From NCBI GenBank assembly GCA_965602945.1, contig CBFDBC010000133.1, forward strand, positions 1 through 10,540: a stretch of 10,540 bases of DNA. The letters are read 5' to 3'. Below the pieces are notes generated by a model, which did not search any database, was not told the DNA's origin, and saw nothing but the letters and a program-made list of their open reading frames with translations. This DNA is from JAUXEH01 sp965602945. Its GTDB lineage: Bacteria > Acidobacteriota > Aminicenantia > Aminicenantales > Aminicenantaceae. The translations under genes were made by a program, and so were the position numbers. How positions within the stretch are numbered: position 1 is the first letter of the stretch; every line of letters begins with the position of its first letter. Below are positions 1 to 6,204 of the stretch, piece by piece.

Positions 1-136
1 GGAACCATGCCCGCTCGCCTCCGGACGGCTTCCTCTTCAGCTTACCCGACTGATCGAATAGCCGACGAATGTTATCAACGATGGCTTAGAACTAAAAATG
101 CTACATACCGCAAATGTGCTGAACGAGCGCAGTCCT

Positions 137-165
137 TTGACGGAGAAACACGCCTGTGCTATATA
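137..165 (+). promoter_or_regulatory. sigma70-like promoter of the GH3 gene
   Basis: A TTGACG -35 box (137-142) is separated by exactly 17 bases from a TATATA -10 box (160-165). A TG dinucleotide at 157-158 adds an extended -10 element. Transcription would start near 172, only about 8 bases before the ATG at 180. This argues for ATG 180 as the start codon, because the alternative in-frame GTG at 156 lies inside the promoter. It is a motif match by eye, not experimental evidence. Confidence 0.6.
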
Positions 166-179
166 AGCATGGGAATAAA

Positions 180-1316
180 ATGAGTACATGGTCGATCACC
201 CGGTTCTGGATAACACTGCTTATCCTTCCAGGAGTTTCGGCCCCCCTCGCTGTGCCCGGATCCGATCCCGGCGCTGTTTCACTGGAGGAGAAGGTGGGGC
301 AGATGCTGCTGGTGGGATTCCGCGGCATGGCGCTGGAGGAGGATTCCCCCATCCTGCGGATCATCCGGGACACTCACCTGGGCGGTGTGGTGCTTTTTGA
401 CTACGATGTCCCTTCCGGCAGCTTCAGACGTAACATCGAATCGCCGGAACAGGTGCAAAAACTGATCGGAGACCTGCAGTCCGCGTCCTCGATCCGGCTG
501 CTGGTGGCGGTGGACGCGGAGGGGGGAAGGATCAACCGGCTCAATCCCGAGTACGGATTCATTGACGTGCCCAGTCACCAGGACATGGGGAAGGCAGGAC
601 TGGAGGAGTGCAGGTCCCAGTACGGGCGGCTGGGCCGGCAGCTCAGCCGTCTGGGGTTCAACCTCAACCTGGCCCCGGTGGTGGACCTCAATCTCAATCC
701 CAACAATCCCATCATCGGCTCATTGGGCCGGTCGTTCTCGTTTGATCCTGAGAGCGTTACCGCGCGGGCCGCGATTTTTATCGAGGAACACCACAAGCAC
801 GGCGTTATCTCGACCCTCAAACACTTTCCCGGGCACGGCAGCTCCCAAGATGACAGTCACCTCGGCCTGGCCGATGTGACGTCTACGTTCCAGGACAAGG
901 AACTGCAGCCCTACCGTGTGCTGATCCGTGACCGGAAGGTGGACGCGATCATGACGGCGCATATCATTCACCGCAGGATCGACCCCGACAGGCCGGCCAC
1001 ACTCTCTCCCCGTTTCTTGGGAACGCTGCTCAGGGAGGAGATGGGCTTCACAGGCGTCATTATATCGGATGACATGCAGATGGGCGCCATAAGCCGGAAC
1101 TACGGATTCGAAGAGGCTCTGATCGAGGCCGTTTCAGCCGGCTGTGATATCCTGGCCATCGCCAACAATGGGAGAGAGTACGACGAGCATGCGGCGGTCA
1201 AGGCCCACGGCATTCTGGTCGCTGCGGTCAAAGAGGGGAGGATCTCCCGCGGCCGGGTTGACGCCTCCTATGAACGCATCCTCCACCTCAAACGGAAATA
1301 TTCCCTACTCAAATAG
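180..1316 (+). CDS. exported family 3 glycoside hydrolase, NagZ-like beta-N-acetylhexosaminidase
   Basis: This 378-residue protein is predicted to remove terminal beta-linked N-acetylglucosamine, for example from peptidoglycan fragments. Seen: VDAEGGRINR (111-120), an IIGSLGRSF segment (178-186), the hallmark KHFPGHG (214-220) followed by D225-S-H227, and ISDDMQMGA (295-303). In the NagZ branch of GH3 the Asp/His pair after KHFPGHG acts as general acid/base, and an Asp of the SDDxxM motif (here D297) is the nucleophile, so the enzyme looks intact. The length fits single-domain NagZ enzymes. The N-terminus has a hydrophobic stretch ending near APLA (21-24), which suggests export, whereas proteobacterial NagZ is cytoplasmic. 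Start: ATG 180 has a weak GGGA at 171-174 and sits just after a strong promoter; GTG 156 would add eight residues. No neighbour shares its strand nearby, and it converges with the gene ending at 1369. Exact substrate is not established; GH3 beta-glucosidase is less likely given the motif set. Confidence 0.87.
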   Translation: MSTWSITRFWITLLILPGVSAPLAVPGSDPGAVSLEEKVGQMLLVGFRGMALEEDSPILRIIRDTHLGGVVLFDYDVPSGSFRRNIESPEQVQKLIGDLQSASSIRLLVAVDAEGGRINRLNPEYGFIDVPSHQDMGKAGLEECRSQYGRLGRQLSRLGFNLNLAPVVDLNLNPNNPIIGSLGRSFSFDPESVTARAAIFIEEHHKHGVISTLKHFPGHGSSQDDSHLGLADVTSTFQDKELQPYRVLIRDRKVDAIMTAHIIHRRIDPDRPATLSPRFLGTLLREEMGFTGVIISDDMQMGAISRNYGFEEALIEAVSAGCDILAIANNGREYDEHAAVKAHGILVAAVKEGRISRGRVDASYERILHLKRKYSLLK

Positions 1317-1368
1317 GATCGATCCCCCCCATCGAGCAAAATTGTGCGGTGAAGGGCGGAGGTCTGTC

Positions 1369-2316
1369 CTACAGGAAGACGAGGGTTTCCCGGATCGCCT
1401 GCTCCAGGATCGCCATGATGGGGGAGGCTTCCGCCCCGCTGGTCACGAGAGTGATGGTCATCCCCAGGGCCGAGGGGCTGACGAGCCTCAGTTCCTTGAT
1501 CAGCACGGGCCGCTTTTCCAGGATCACCGCATATCCGGACGCGCCGGCCAAGGACACCAGATCATACCCGGTCACGGTGAATCCCAGGTACAGCTCGTCC
1601 TCCTCCCTGCGCAGGATCTCCAGCCTCTGGTCCAGGGCTGCCTGGGGCTGCCAGCCGGCCGCGCCGGGTTCGGCAGTGACAGTGACCCGCATGTCCCTGG
1701 CATAGGAAAAGGCCACTTCCGAACGCTGCCCGGAGGATGTGCGGATGACCGTATAGTCCCCGGGAAGGTGGATCTCGTAATACCCCTTAGGGCCCTGGAA
1801 CGGCAGGGGATCTTTATGTTTCAGGAAGGCCTGCCGGGACAGCGATGTCTGGCCCTCGCCATCGAAGAGGTACTCTCCGGCGGCATCTCCCAGCAGGTAG
1901 ATGTCATCCGGTGTGTCCATGATCCCATCGGCCCCCGCGGACCGGATCTCATAGTAATCCTCGTCGGCCTTGAACCGCATGAGTTCTCCCCAGCCGTCGA
2001 CCAGAGGATTCTCGGGATCGCCCTCGTCCCGGCTCAGGTTCTGGCCGAATTCCTGTTCGAGGAGGGTCAGGAGCTCGCTGGAGTTCTCGGGAAATGTGAG
2101 GTCACCCTGGACAGCTAAGACCGAGGCCTGGGCCATGCTCACCCTGAGGTTCTGGAGCTTGGACCGCGTCACCAGCTGCCCGCTCTGTTCCGAGAGGCAG
2201 GACCTGAAGGCCGCGGGGACGAGAAAGGCCAGAACCAGGATCAGGATGAGGAGGACCGGTAGAACCCGAAGGAGAAACCACATGGTGGGTGAACGCTGGG
2301 TAAGGCCGTTGGTCAT
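1369..2316 (-). CDS. membrane-anchored protein with GspG-like module
   Basis: This is a 315-residue protein of unknown function. After a short N-terminal tail comes one long hydrophobic segment (about 13-36), so the rest should lie outside the cytoplasmic membrane. Residues 55-140 resemble the globular part of type II secretion pseudopilin GspG: a helix, then LVDGWGELMRFK (105-116), corresponding to the DPWGxPYxY motif, then YYEIRSAGADG (121-131) and TPDDI (135-139), the usual calcium-site region. There is no prepilin peptidase motif (G-FTLxE), so it is not a normal pseudopilin. The C-terminal 135 residues alternate beta-like segments and a final helix, loosely like PsbP/DcrB-type folds; this is a guess. 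Start: ATG 2316 has GGTGA seven bases upstream, in the 16-base gap after the hydrolase gene; an ATG at 2283 lacks such a site. It is the last gene of a three-gene leftward cluster. Confidence 0.7.
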   Translation of the reverse strand: MTNGLTQRSPTMWFLLRVLPVLLILILVLAFLVPAAFRSCLSEQSGQLVTRSKLQNLRVSMAQASVLAVQGDLTFPENSSELLTLLEQEFGQNLSRDEGDPENPLVDGWGELMRFKADEDYYEIRSAGADGIMDTPDDIYLLGDAAGEYLFDGEGQTSLSRQAFLKHKDPLPFQGPKGYYEIHLPGDYTVIRTSSGQRSEVAFSYARDMRVTVTAEPGAAGWQPQAALDQRLEILRREEDELYLGFTVTGYDLVSLAGASGYAVILEKRPVLIKELRLVSPSALGMTITLVTSGAEASPIMAILEQAIRETLVFL

Positions 2317-2332
2317 GATCCGTCACCATGTC

Positions 2333-3226
2333 CTATCGGTACGACTCCTGGATGATCTGGCCCAGGAATTCGGACAGGATCCTATTGAACGTCTGCGGCT
2401 CTTCGACCATCATGAAATGCCCCACATTGCTCATGAACCGGTTGGAGAAGCTCTCCGTATTTCTACGGATCACTCGAAAATAGACCAGCGGCCTGTCGGC
2501 ATTGATGGACCGGATTGGGAGGGAAAGCTGCTCAAGGGTCACACTGGCATCGTAGCGGAGTAGCTGTTCCAGGGCGCCGAGCCCGATATCCGCCGGCACC
2601 TTGGCCATATCCAGGATGAAGCGCTTCTTCAACTGGGACGAGCTGGTGAAACGGACATAGTTCTCCAGCACATAACGCCGCATGCCTTCCTGGAAGTCGG
2701 CCCGGAAAGGCTCCAGAACAGCCTCGATCTGTTCTTCGCTGTAAGGACCCAGGTAGATGTCGCTGAAGGTGTCGGCACCAATCAGCCCCAGAACCCGCCC
2801 GGGGAGCAGGCTCGCGGCCTCCACGATGGCGGCACCACCCAGGGAGTGCCCGATCAGGATGACATTGTTCAGGTCAAGCTTCGCGGCTACGGCCGCCACA
2901 TCCTGACCGAACGCCTCTATGCTCCATACGTCGCGTTCCCTGCCAGAGCGGCCGTGTCCAGCCAGGTCCAGGGTGACCACCCGGTAATAGACGCGGAAGG
3001 AAGGGATCTGGGCATCCCAATAGGACATGTCCGTGCACCATCCGTGGACGAATACCAGCGTGTAGTCACCCTGTCCTCGGCTCTGGAAATGTATCGGCAC
3101 ACCATCTTCGGAAACAGCGAGGTTCTCCCCGTCTGCCACCTGAGTCTCCTCCTGTGAAGCCTGCCGGCAGGCCGGAAGCAGCGCCAACACACACACCGAG
3201 ATAAGCAGAAACTGCAGGGCTCTCAT
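2333..3226 (-). CDS. lipoprotein alpha/beta-fold hydrolase
   Basis: This 297-residue protein is a predicted serine hydrolase of the alpha/beta fold acting outside the cytoplasmic membrane. The N-terminus MRALQFLLIS...LLPAC ends in a lipobox-like LPAC with Cys20, so it is probably lipid-anchored. Family landmarks: FVHGW (59-63, oxyanion hole), LDLAGHGRS (87-94), the nucleophile elbow GHSLGG with Ser128, the likely acid Asp244 (INADRP) and the catalytic His270 (NVGHFMMVEEP). A cap region lies between about 155 and 225. The triad looks complete. The substrate cannot be told from sequence: esterase, lipase-like or other hydrolase activities are possible. Start: ATG 3226 follows AAGGGAGAAGG and gives a clean signal sequence, whereas the frame stays open to 3397 without encoding anything plausible. 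It follows the small membrane protein by 43 bases and precedes the GspG-like gene by 16, suggesting one transcript. Confidence 0.85.
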   Translation of the reverse strand: MRALQFLLISVCVLALLPACRQASQEETQVADGENLAVSEDGVPIHFQSRGQGDYTLVFVHGWCTDMSYWDAQIPSFRVYYRVVTLDLAGHGRSGRERDVWSIEAFGQDVAAVAAKLDLNNVILIGHSLGGAAIVEAASLLPGRVLGLIGADTFSDIYLGPYSEEQIEAVLEPFRADFQEGMRRYVLENYVRFTSSSQLKKRFILDMAKVPADIGLGALEQLLRYDASVTLEQLSLPIRSINADRPLVYFRVIRRNTESFSNRFMSNVGHFMMVEEPQTFNRILSEFLGQIIQESYR

Positions 3227-3269
3227 GGCCTTCTCCCTTTTCGGTCGTTTGACATCCCATTCGGAGCGG

Positions 3270-3713
3270 TCACTGTGTGATGACCCCGTTGTCCCCGACC
3301 TTCCATTCCCCGTTCTCCTGGACATACAGGATGGCGCGCTGCGTTTCCTGTCCTGTCTCTGCCGTGTACTTGAGCTCCACGATCTGCCAGTCCTCAAGGT
3401 TCCGGTACCTCAGCTTGAGCTGTGCCTCACCGGGTCCGGCGAAGTTCTTCCCGCGGAATTTCTTCAGCACGCTGAGGGCCCGGCCGTAGTTCTTCAGAAA
3501 GACAGGAAGCATTTCTCTTTCCTCCGCATCCTTTTTGATGAACTCCTCGATGAAATCCTTAGGATAGTAGTACTCGTCTATCTGAGTCCATTCGTATTCC
3601 GACTGGGGAGAGCTTTTCCCTTCACCGGACAGCGCCTTGAACCCGAAATACCCGCCGATCACCAGGATGTCGACCACCAGAAAAATGAGCAGGATCTTGA
3701 CGATCTTATTCAT
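3270..3713 (-). CDS. small membrane-anchored protein of unknown function
   Basis: I do not recognise this 147-residue protein with confidence. Residues 1-6 (MNKIVK) are basic. They are followed by a hydrophobic helix to about residue 28, so it is either a single-pass membrane anchor or an uncleaved signal sequence. The linker GEGKSSPQSE leads to a charged helical part (about 40-85, including DFIEEFIKKDAEEREML). After that come beta-like strands ending in AILYVQENGEWKVGDNGV (126-143). The final 'ENGEWKV' strand pattern is common in NTF2-like or DUF4878-like accessory domains, but this is only a resemblance. Start: ATG 3713 follows a very purine-rich GAGAGAGGGGGAGG site and a good promoter. The open frame continues to 3833, past the promoter, and was not used. 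It is the first gene of the three-gene leftward cluster. Confidence 0.72.
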   Translation of the reverse strand: MNKIVKILLIFLVVDILVIGGYFGFKALSGEGKSSPQSEYEWTQIDEYYYPKDFIEEFIKKDAEEREMLPVFLKNYGRALSVLKKFRGKNFAGPGEAQLKLRYRNLEDWQIVELKYTAETGQETQRAILYVQENGEWKVGDNGVITQ

Positions 3714-3753
3714 GGCCTCCCCCTCTCTCGTTCTGGATGTCCATACTAGTTCA

Positions 3754-3782
3754 ATGGTATTTTCCCCAGAGAGAAAAGTCAA
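3754..3782 (-). promoter_or_regulatory. promoter of the three-gene leftward cluster
   Basis: Read on the minus strand, TTGACT (3777-3782) is followed after exactly 17 bases by TACCAT (3754-3759). These match the sigma70 consensus at five and four of six positions. Transcription would start near 3747, giving a leader of about 34 bases that contains the purine-rich ribosome site of the first gene. Confidence 0.5.
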
Positions 3783-3806
3783 CAAGGAGGGGGGGATCTC
3801 CCTCTC

Positions 3807-3857
3807 AACCGAAGACCCGCCCAACCACCCCATGGGTTTGATTCAAGACGCCAGGCC
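3807..3857. repeat. imperfect intergenic direct repeat, copy 1
   Basis: This 51-base copy begins AACCGAAGACCCGCCC and includes CCCCATGGGTTTG. It aligns with the copy at 3905-3954 with one gap and roughly 80% identity by eye; the two are 98 bases apart. Such divergence between non-coding neighbours suggests copies of a dispersed or tandem intergenic element. Whether more copies exist elsewhere in the genome cannot be seen here. Confidence 0.6.
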
Positions 3858-3904
3858 AGCGGGCTAAGCGCATGCAGAAGCGACATGGCAATGCCCTTCG
3901 ACTG

Positions 3905-3954
3905 AACCGATGATCCGCCCGGCCCCCCATGGGTTTGGATCGAGACACCAGACC
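3905..3954. repeat. imperfect intergenic direct repeat, copy 2
   Basis: The second copy begins AACCGATGATCCGCCC and also contains CCCCATGGGTTTG. It ends in ACACCAGACC, matching GACGCCAGGCC of copy 1. Its end runs into the inverted repeat ACCTGT-N5-ACAGGT (3952-3968). A weaker echo of the core, GATGGGTTCTGGTC, occurs at about 3979-3992 and may be the remnant of a third copy. Confidence 0.6.
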
Positions 3955-4031
3955 TGTACGCAACAGGTATAAAGGATCGATGGGTTCTGGTCAAAGGTCG
4001 AAGGGGCTTCCAATGTCGGATTTGGCTTTGT

Positions 4032-4060
4032 TCGCTTTTCCAGCGAGTTTTGCATATAAT
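4032..4060 (+). promoter_or_regulatory. promoter of the M14 operon with overlapping dyad
   Basis: A perfect TATAAT (4055-4060) is the best -10 box in the window. No good -35 box sits 16-18 bases upstream; the spot is instead occupied by the inverted repeat TCGCT-TTTCC-AGCGA (4032-4046). A weak -35 plus a dyad is compatible with control by a DNA-binding regulator, but this is inference. Transcription would start near 4067, giving a leader of about 110 bases. Confidence 0.5.
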
Positions 4061-4073
4061 AGCCTCTTTTGAA

Positions 4074-4139
4074 CCGGACAGCTCCTGTGTTTCTCTTACT
4101 GAGCGATCCGGCAAAAGGAACTTAAAAGGCAGAAATGCC
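4074..4139 (+). promoter_or_regulatory. structured 5' leader of the M14 operon
   Basis: Two stem-loops can be drawn. The first pairs CCGGA (4074-4078) with TCCGG (4107-4111) and GCTC (4081-4084) with GAGC (4101-4104), separated by a two-by-two internal loop. It would begin within about ten bases of the predicted transcript start. The second is GGCA-GAAA-TGCC (4128-4139), a four-base-pair stem closed by a GNRA tetraloop. The ribosome site (AAGAGGAG, ending at 4173) lies free downstream. It matches no riboswitch class that I can recall; it may simply protect the 5' end. Confidence 0.35.
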
Positions 4140-4176
4140 GTATACCACATTAAAACCCACCTAAAAAGAGGAGAAC

Positions 4177-6204
4177 ATGAAACGAACACGATTCCTGGTT
4201 GTGTCCGGCGTGTTGCTGGCGTGTGCGGCTGTCCTGGCCGCCCAGGCCGCGGTCGATTTCGACCGTTTCCACACGCCCGCGGAAGTGGACAAGGCCCTAG
4301 CGGAATTTGCCCGGGCTAATCCTCAGGTCACGAAGCTGCACCGTCTGGGCACCAGCCCGGGAGACAGGGGTGTGATCCTGATCGAGATCGGCCCGGAGAC
4401 GGGCCGTGCGAGCAAAACCCTGCCGGCGGTGATGGTGACGGCCAACATGGAAGGGACGGTTCCCATTGCCACGGAGGCCGCCCTCTTCCTGATCCAAGAA
4501 CTCCTGAGCAATCCCGAGGCCCGCGGTGACAAGACCTGGTATGTGCTGCCCTGCGGCAACCCGGACGCTGCCGCCGGCTACTCTGCCAAACCTCTGAATC
4601 TCGATGCGCGGAACGCCCGGCCCTACAACGACGACATGGACGACCGGACCGATGAGGACGGGGTCGAAGACCTGGACGGCAACGGCCTCATCACCATGAT
4701 GCGAGTCAAGCATCCCGAGGGAGAGTGGATGCCCATCGAGGGAGAGCCTCGCCTCATGAAGAAGGCGGATAACAGCAAGGGTGAAAAGGGCGTATTCAAA
4801 CTCTACACCGAGGGTACCGACAACGACGCGGACGGGCAGTACAACGAGGACGGCCCCGGAGGTGTGAACGTCGGCATCAACTACCCGCACCTGTTCCAGT
4901 TCTACACAAAGACCGGAGGGTCTTGGTCCGGGAGCGAGGGAGAGAGCTTTCATCTCATCAAATTCATCAACGAACACCGTGAGATCGGCCTGGCCTTCTG
5001 CTTCGGCGCAACCAATTTCTTCCTGACCCCGCCCCGCGGCGGCCGCCAAGGATCGGCGGACATGACCAAAATCAAGGTCCCCGACAGCATGGGGGAGATG
5101 CTCGGGATCGACACCTCCCGGACCTACACCATGCAGGAGATCATGGACCTGGTACAGCCCCTGGTGCCTCCGGGCATGGAAGTCACCGAGGCCATGCTGG
5201 CCAGCTTCCTGGGGTTGGGGGCGGTGGTAAACCCGCTGCCCGAGGACCTGAAGTTCTACACCGAGCTCTCCGAGAAGTACAAGGAGTTCCTGAAGGAGAA
5301 CAAGCTGGACGCCAAGCGCCAGGACACGGCCGCGGCCAAGGACGGATCCTTCGAGCTCTGGGCCTACTACCACCTGGGTCTCCCCTCCTTCAGTATGGAT
5401 TTCTGGACCCTCCCCGAAGTCAAGGAGGAGAAGGAGGACAAACCGGACATAACACCCGATACGCTGGAGGAGATGTCGAACGAGGAGTTCATCGCCCTGG
5501 GCGAAGAAAAGATCGGCGAATTCCTGAAATCCGTGGGCGCTCCGGACAACTTCAAGGCCGACCAGGTGATCGACGCCCTGAAGGGCGGCATGATGGACAC
5601 CAAGCGCATGGCAGCCATGCTGCGCCAGATGCCCAAACCCAAGAGCAAGGAGGGGGCCGATCCCAAGGAAAAAGCCCTGCTGGTTTTCAGCGACGCGGAA
5701 CTGGAGGGCAAGGGATTCGTCCCCTGGAAGCCCTTCCCGCACCCCACGCTGGGTGAGGTCGAGATCGGCGGGGCCGTCCCCTTCACCGACAACACACCGC
5801 CTGCCGGGAAGATCGAGGCCCTGCTCAAGGGGCAGGTTCCCTGGGTGTTCGAGGTCGCGGGGAAGATGGCACGTGTCCAGATCGCCCAGACCAAGGTCGA
5901 ATCCCTGGGGAGCGACGTGTACCGGGTCGAGGTCTGGGTGGAAAACACCGGCACCTTGCCTTACCCCACGGCCATGGGCAAACGCAACACCCGGATCCTG
6001 CCGGTGGTCGTGACTCTGGAGGGCCAGGGCCTCAGCATCGTCGAGGGGAAGCCCCGGATGCTGATCCAGACCATCGATGGGCACAAGAGCGGAAAAGTCA
6101 GCTGGATCATACGGTCCGGCGGGGCTAAGTCCATCAAGGTCAAGGCCTCCACCCGGATAGCCTGGGAAGACACCAAGACCGTGACACTGGGAGGCTCCCG
6201 ATGA
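4177..6204 (+). CDS. exported M14-family pseudo-peptidase (zinc ligands lost)
   Basis: This 675-residue protein is a collinear paralogue of the next gene, and it appears catalytically dead. A signal peptide ends near AQA (22-24); LLAC (13-16) could alternatively be a weak lipobox. M14 (carboxypeptidase-type) enzymes bind zinc through HxxE and a later His. Here the HxxE site reads E92-G-T-V95, and the later His position reads Gly277 (CFGATN). The substrate-binding Asn-Arg pair reads G-I (VNVGIN, 231-235), and the catalytic Glu is replaced around FSMDFW (405-410). Aspartate-rich loops are retained at 151-170 (NDDMDDRTDEDG, then DLDGNG) and 214-226 (TDNDADGQYNEDG), as is the C-terminal HPTLGEVEIGG (522-532). 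Compared with the paralogue it has extra sequence at about 290-352 and 415-500. The ribosome site AAGAGGAG precedes ATG 4177, and the stop codon overlaps the next start (ATGA). It probably binds a ligand or assists its active partner; this is inferred. Confidence 0.82.
   Translation: MKRTRFLVVSGVLLACAAVLAAQAAVDFDRFHTPAEVDKALAEFARANPQVTKLHRLGTSPGDRGVILIEIGPETGRASKTLPAVMVTANMEGTVPIATEAALFLIQELLSNPEARGDKTWYVLPCGNPDAAAGYSAKPLNLDARNARPYNDDMDDRTDEDGVEDLDGNGLITMMRVKHPEGEWMPIEGEPRLMKKADNSKGEKGVFKLYTEGTDNDADGQYNEDGPGGVNVGINYPHLFQFYTKTGGSWSGSEGESFHLIKFINEHREIGLAFCFGATNFFLTPPRGGRQGSADMTKIKVPDSMGEMLGIDTSRTYTMQEIMDLVQPLVPPGMEVTEAMLASFLGLGAVVNPLPEDLKFYTELSEKYKEFLKENKLDAKRQDTAAAKDGSFELWAYYHLGLPSFSMDFWTLPEVKEEKEDKPDITPDTLEEMSNEEFIALGEEKIGEFLKSVGAPDNFKADQVIDALKGGMMDTKRMAAMLRQMPKPKSKEGADPKEKALLVFSDAELEGKGFVPWKPFPHPTLGEVEIGGAVPFTDNTPPAGKIEALLKGQVPWVFEVAGKMARVQIAQTKVESLGSDVYRVEVWVENTGTLPYPTAMGKRNTRILPVVVTLEGQGLSIVEGKPRMLIQTIDGHKSGKVSWIIRSGGAKSIKVKASTRIAWEDTKTVTLGGSR

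Larger units (their letters stand above)
3714..4176. other. 463-base divergent intergenic region
   Basis: No credible gene lies between the leftward envelope cluster and the rightward M14 operon. From left to right it holds the leftward promoter (3754-3782), an imperfect direct repeat (3807-3857 and 3905-3954), a small inverted repeat ACCTGT-N5-ACAGGT (3952-3968), a dyad TCGCT-N5-AGCGA (4032-4046), a TATAAT box (4055-4060) and a leader with two predicted hairpins (4074-4139). Frames open on the minus strand across 3779-4189 read through the repeat and show no protein-like composition. Confidence 0.6.

Noticed and set aside
156..179. GTG 156 as the GH3 start
   Set aside because: It lies just before the -10 box of a strong promoter, so the likely transcript would not contain it. 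GGAG at 142-145 keeps it possible if another promoter exists.
1..182. Gene remnants at the left edge
   Set aside because: Short open frames end at 53, 61 and 182. Any of the first two could be the tail of an upstream gene, but with under 20 codons and no motif none can be supported. The frame ending at 182 runs through the GH3 promoter.
1316..1335. TCGAT-C7-ATCGA hairpin between converging genes as a terminator
   Set aside because: The stem has only five base pairs and neither strand has a T-run after it. Its position is suggestive, but the evidence is too weak to list.
1144..2118. 324-codon plus-strand open frame
   Set aside because: It runs out of frame through the end of the GH3 gene and antisense to the GspG-like gene. 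Both real genes have recognisable motifs and this frame has none.
3227..3397. Longer start for the lipoprotein hydrolase
   Set aside because: The added 57 residues (rich in R, S, T, G) overlap the upstream gene out of frame and would bury the signal sequence. ATG 3226 has a ribosome site and a lipobox at the right distance.
3807..3954. CRISPR-like array (two ~50-base repeats with a 48-base spacer)
   Set aside because: There are only two copies, they differ at about one base in five, and there is no cas gene or leader. It is better described as an imperfect intergenic repeat.
4061..4176. Known riboswitch (c-di-GMP type I, preQ1, fluoride)
   Set aside because: The GNRA hairpin prompted the idea, but none of the conserved core segments that I remember for these classes is present.
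3779..4189. Minus-strand open frames of 63-136 codons in the intergenic region
   Set aside because: They cross the promoter and the repeat, lack ribosome sites, and owe their internal similarity (HGGPGG/WGGWAG) to the DNA repeat.
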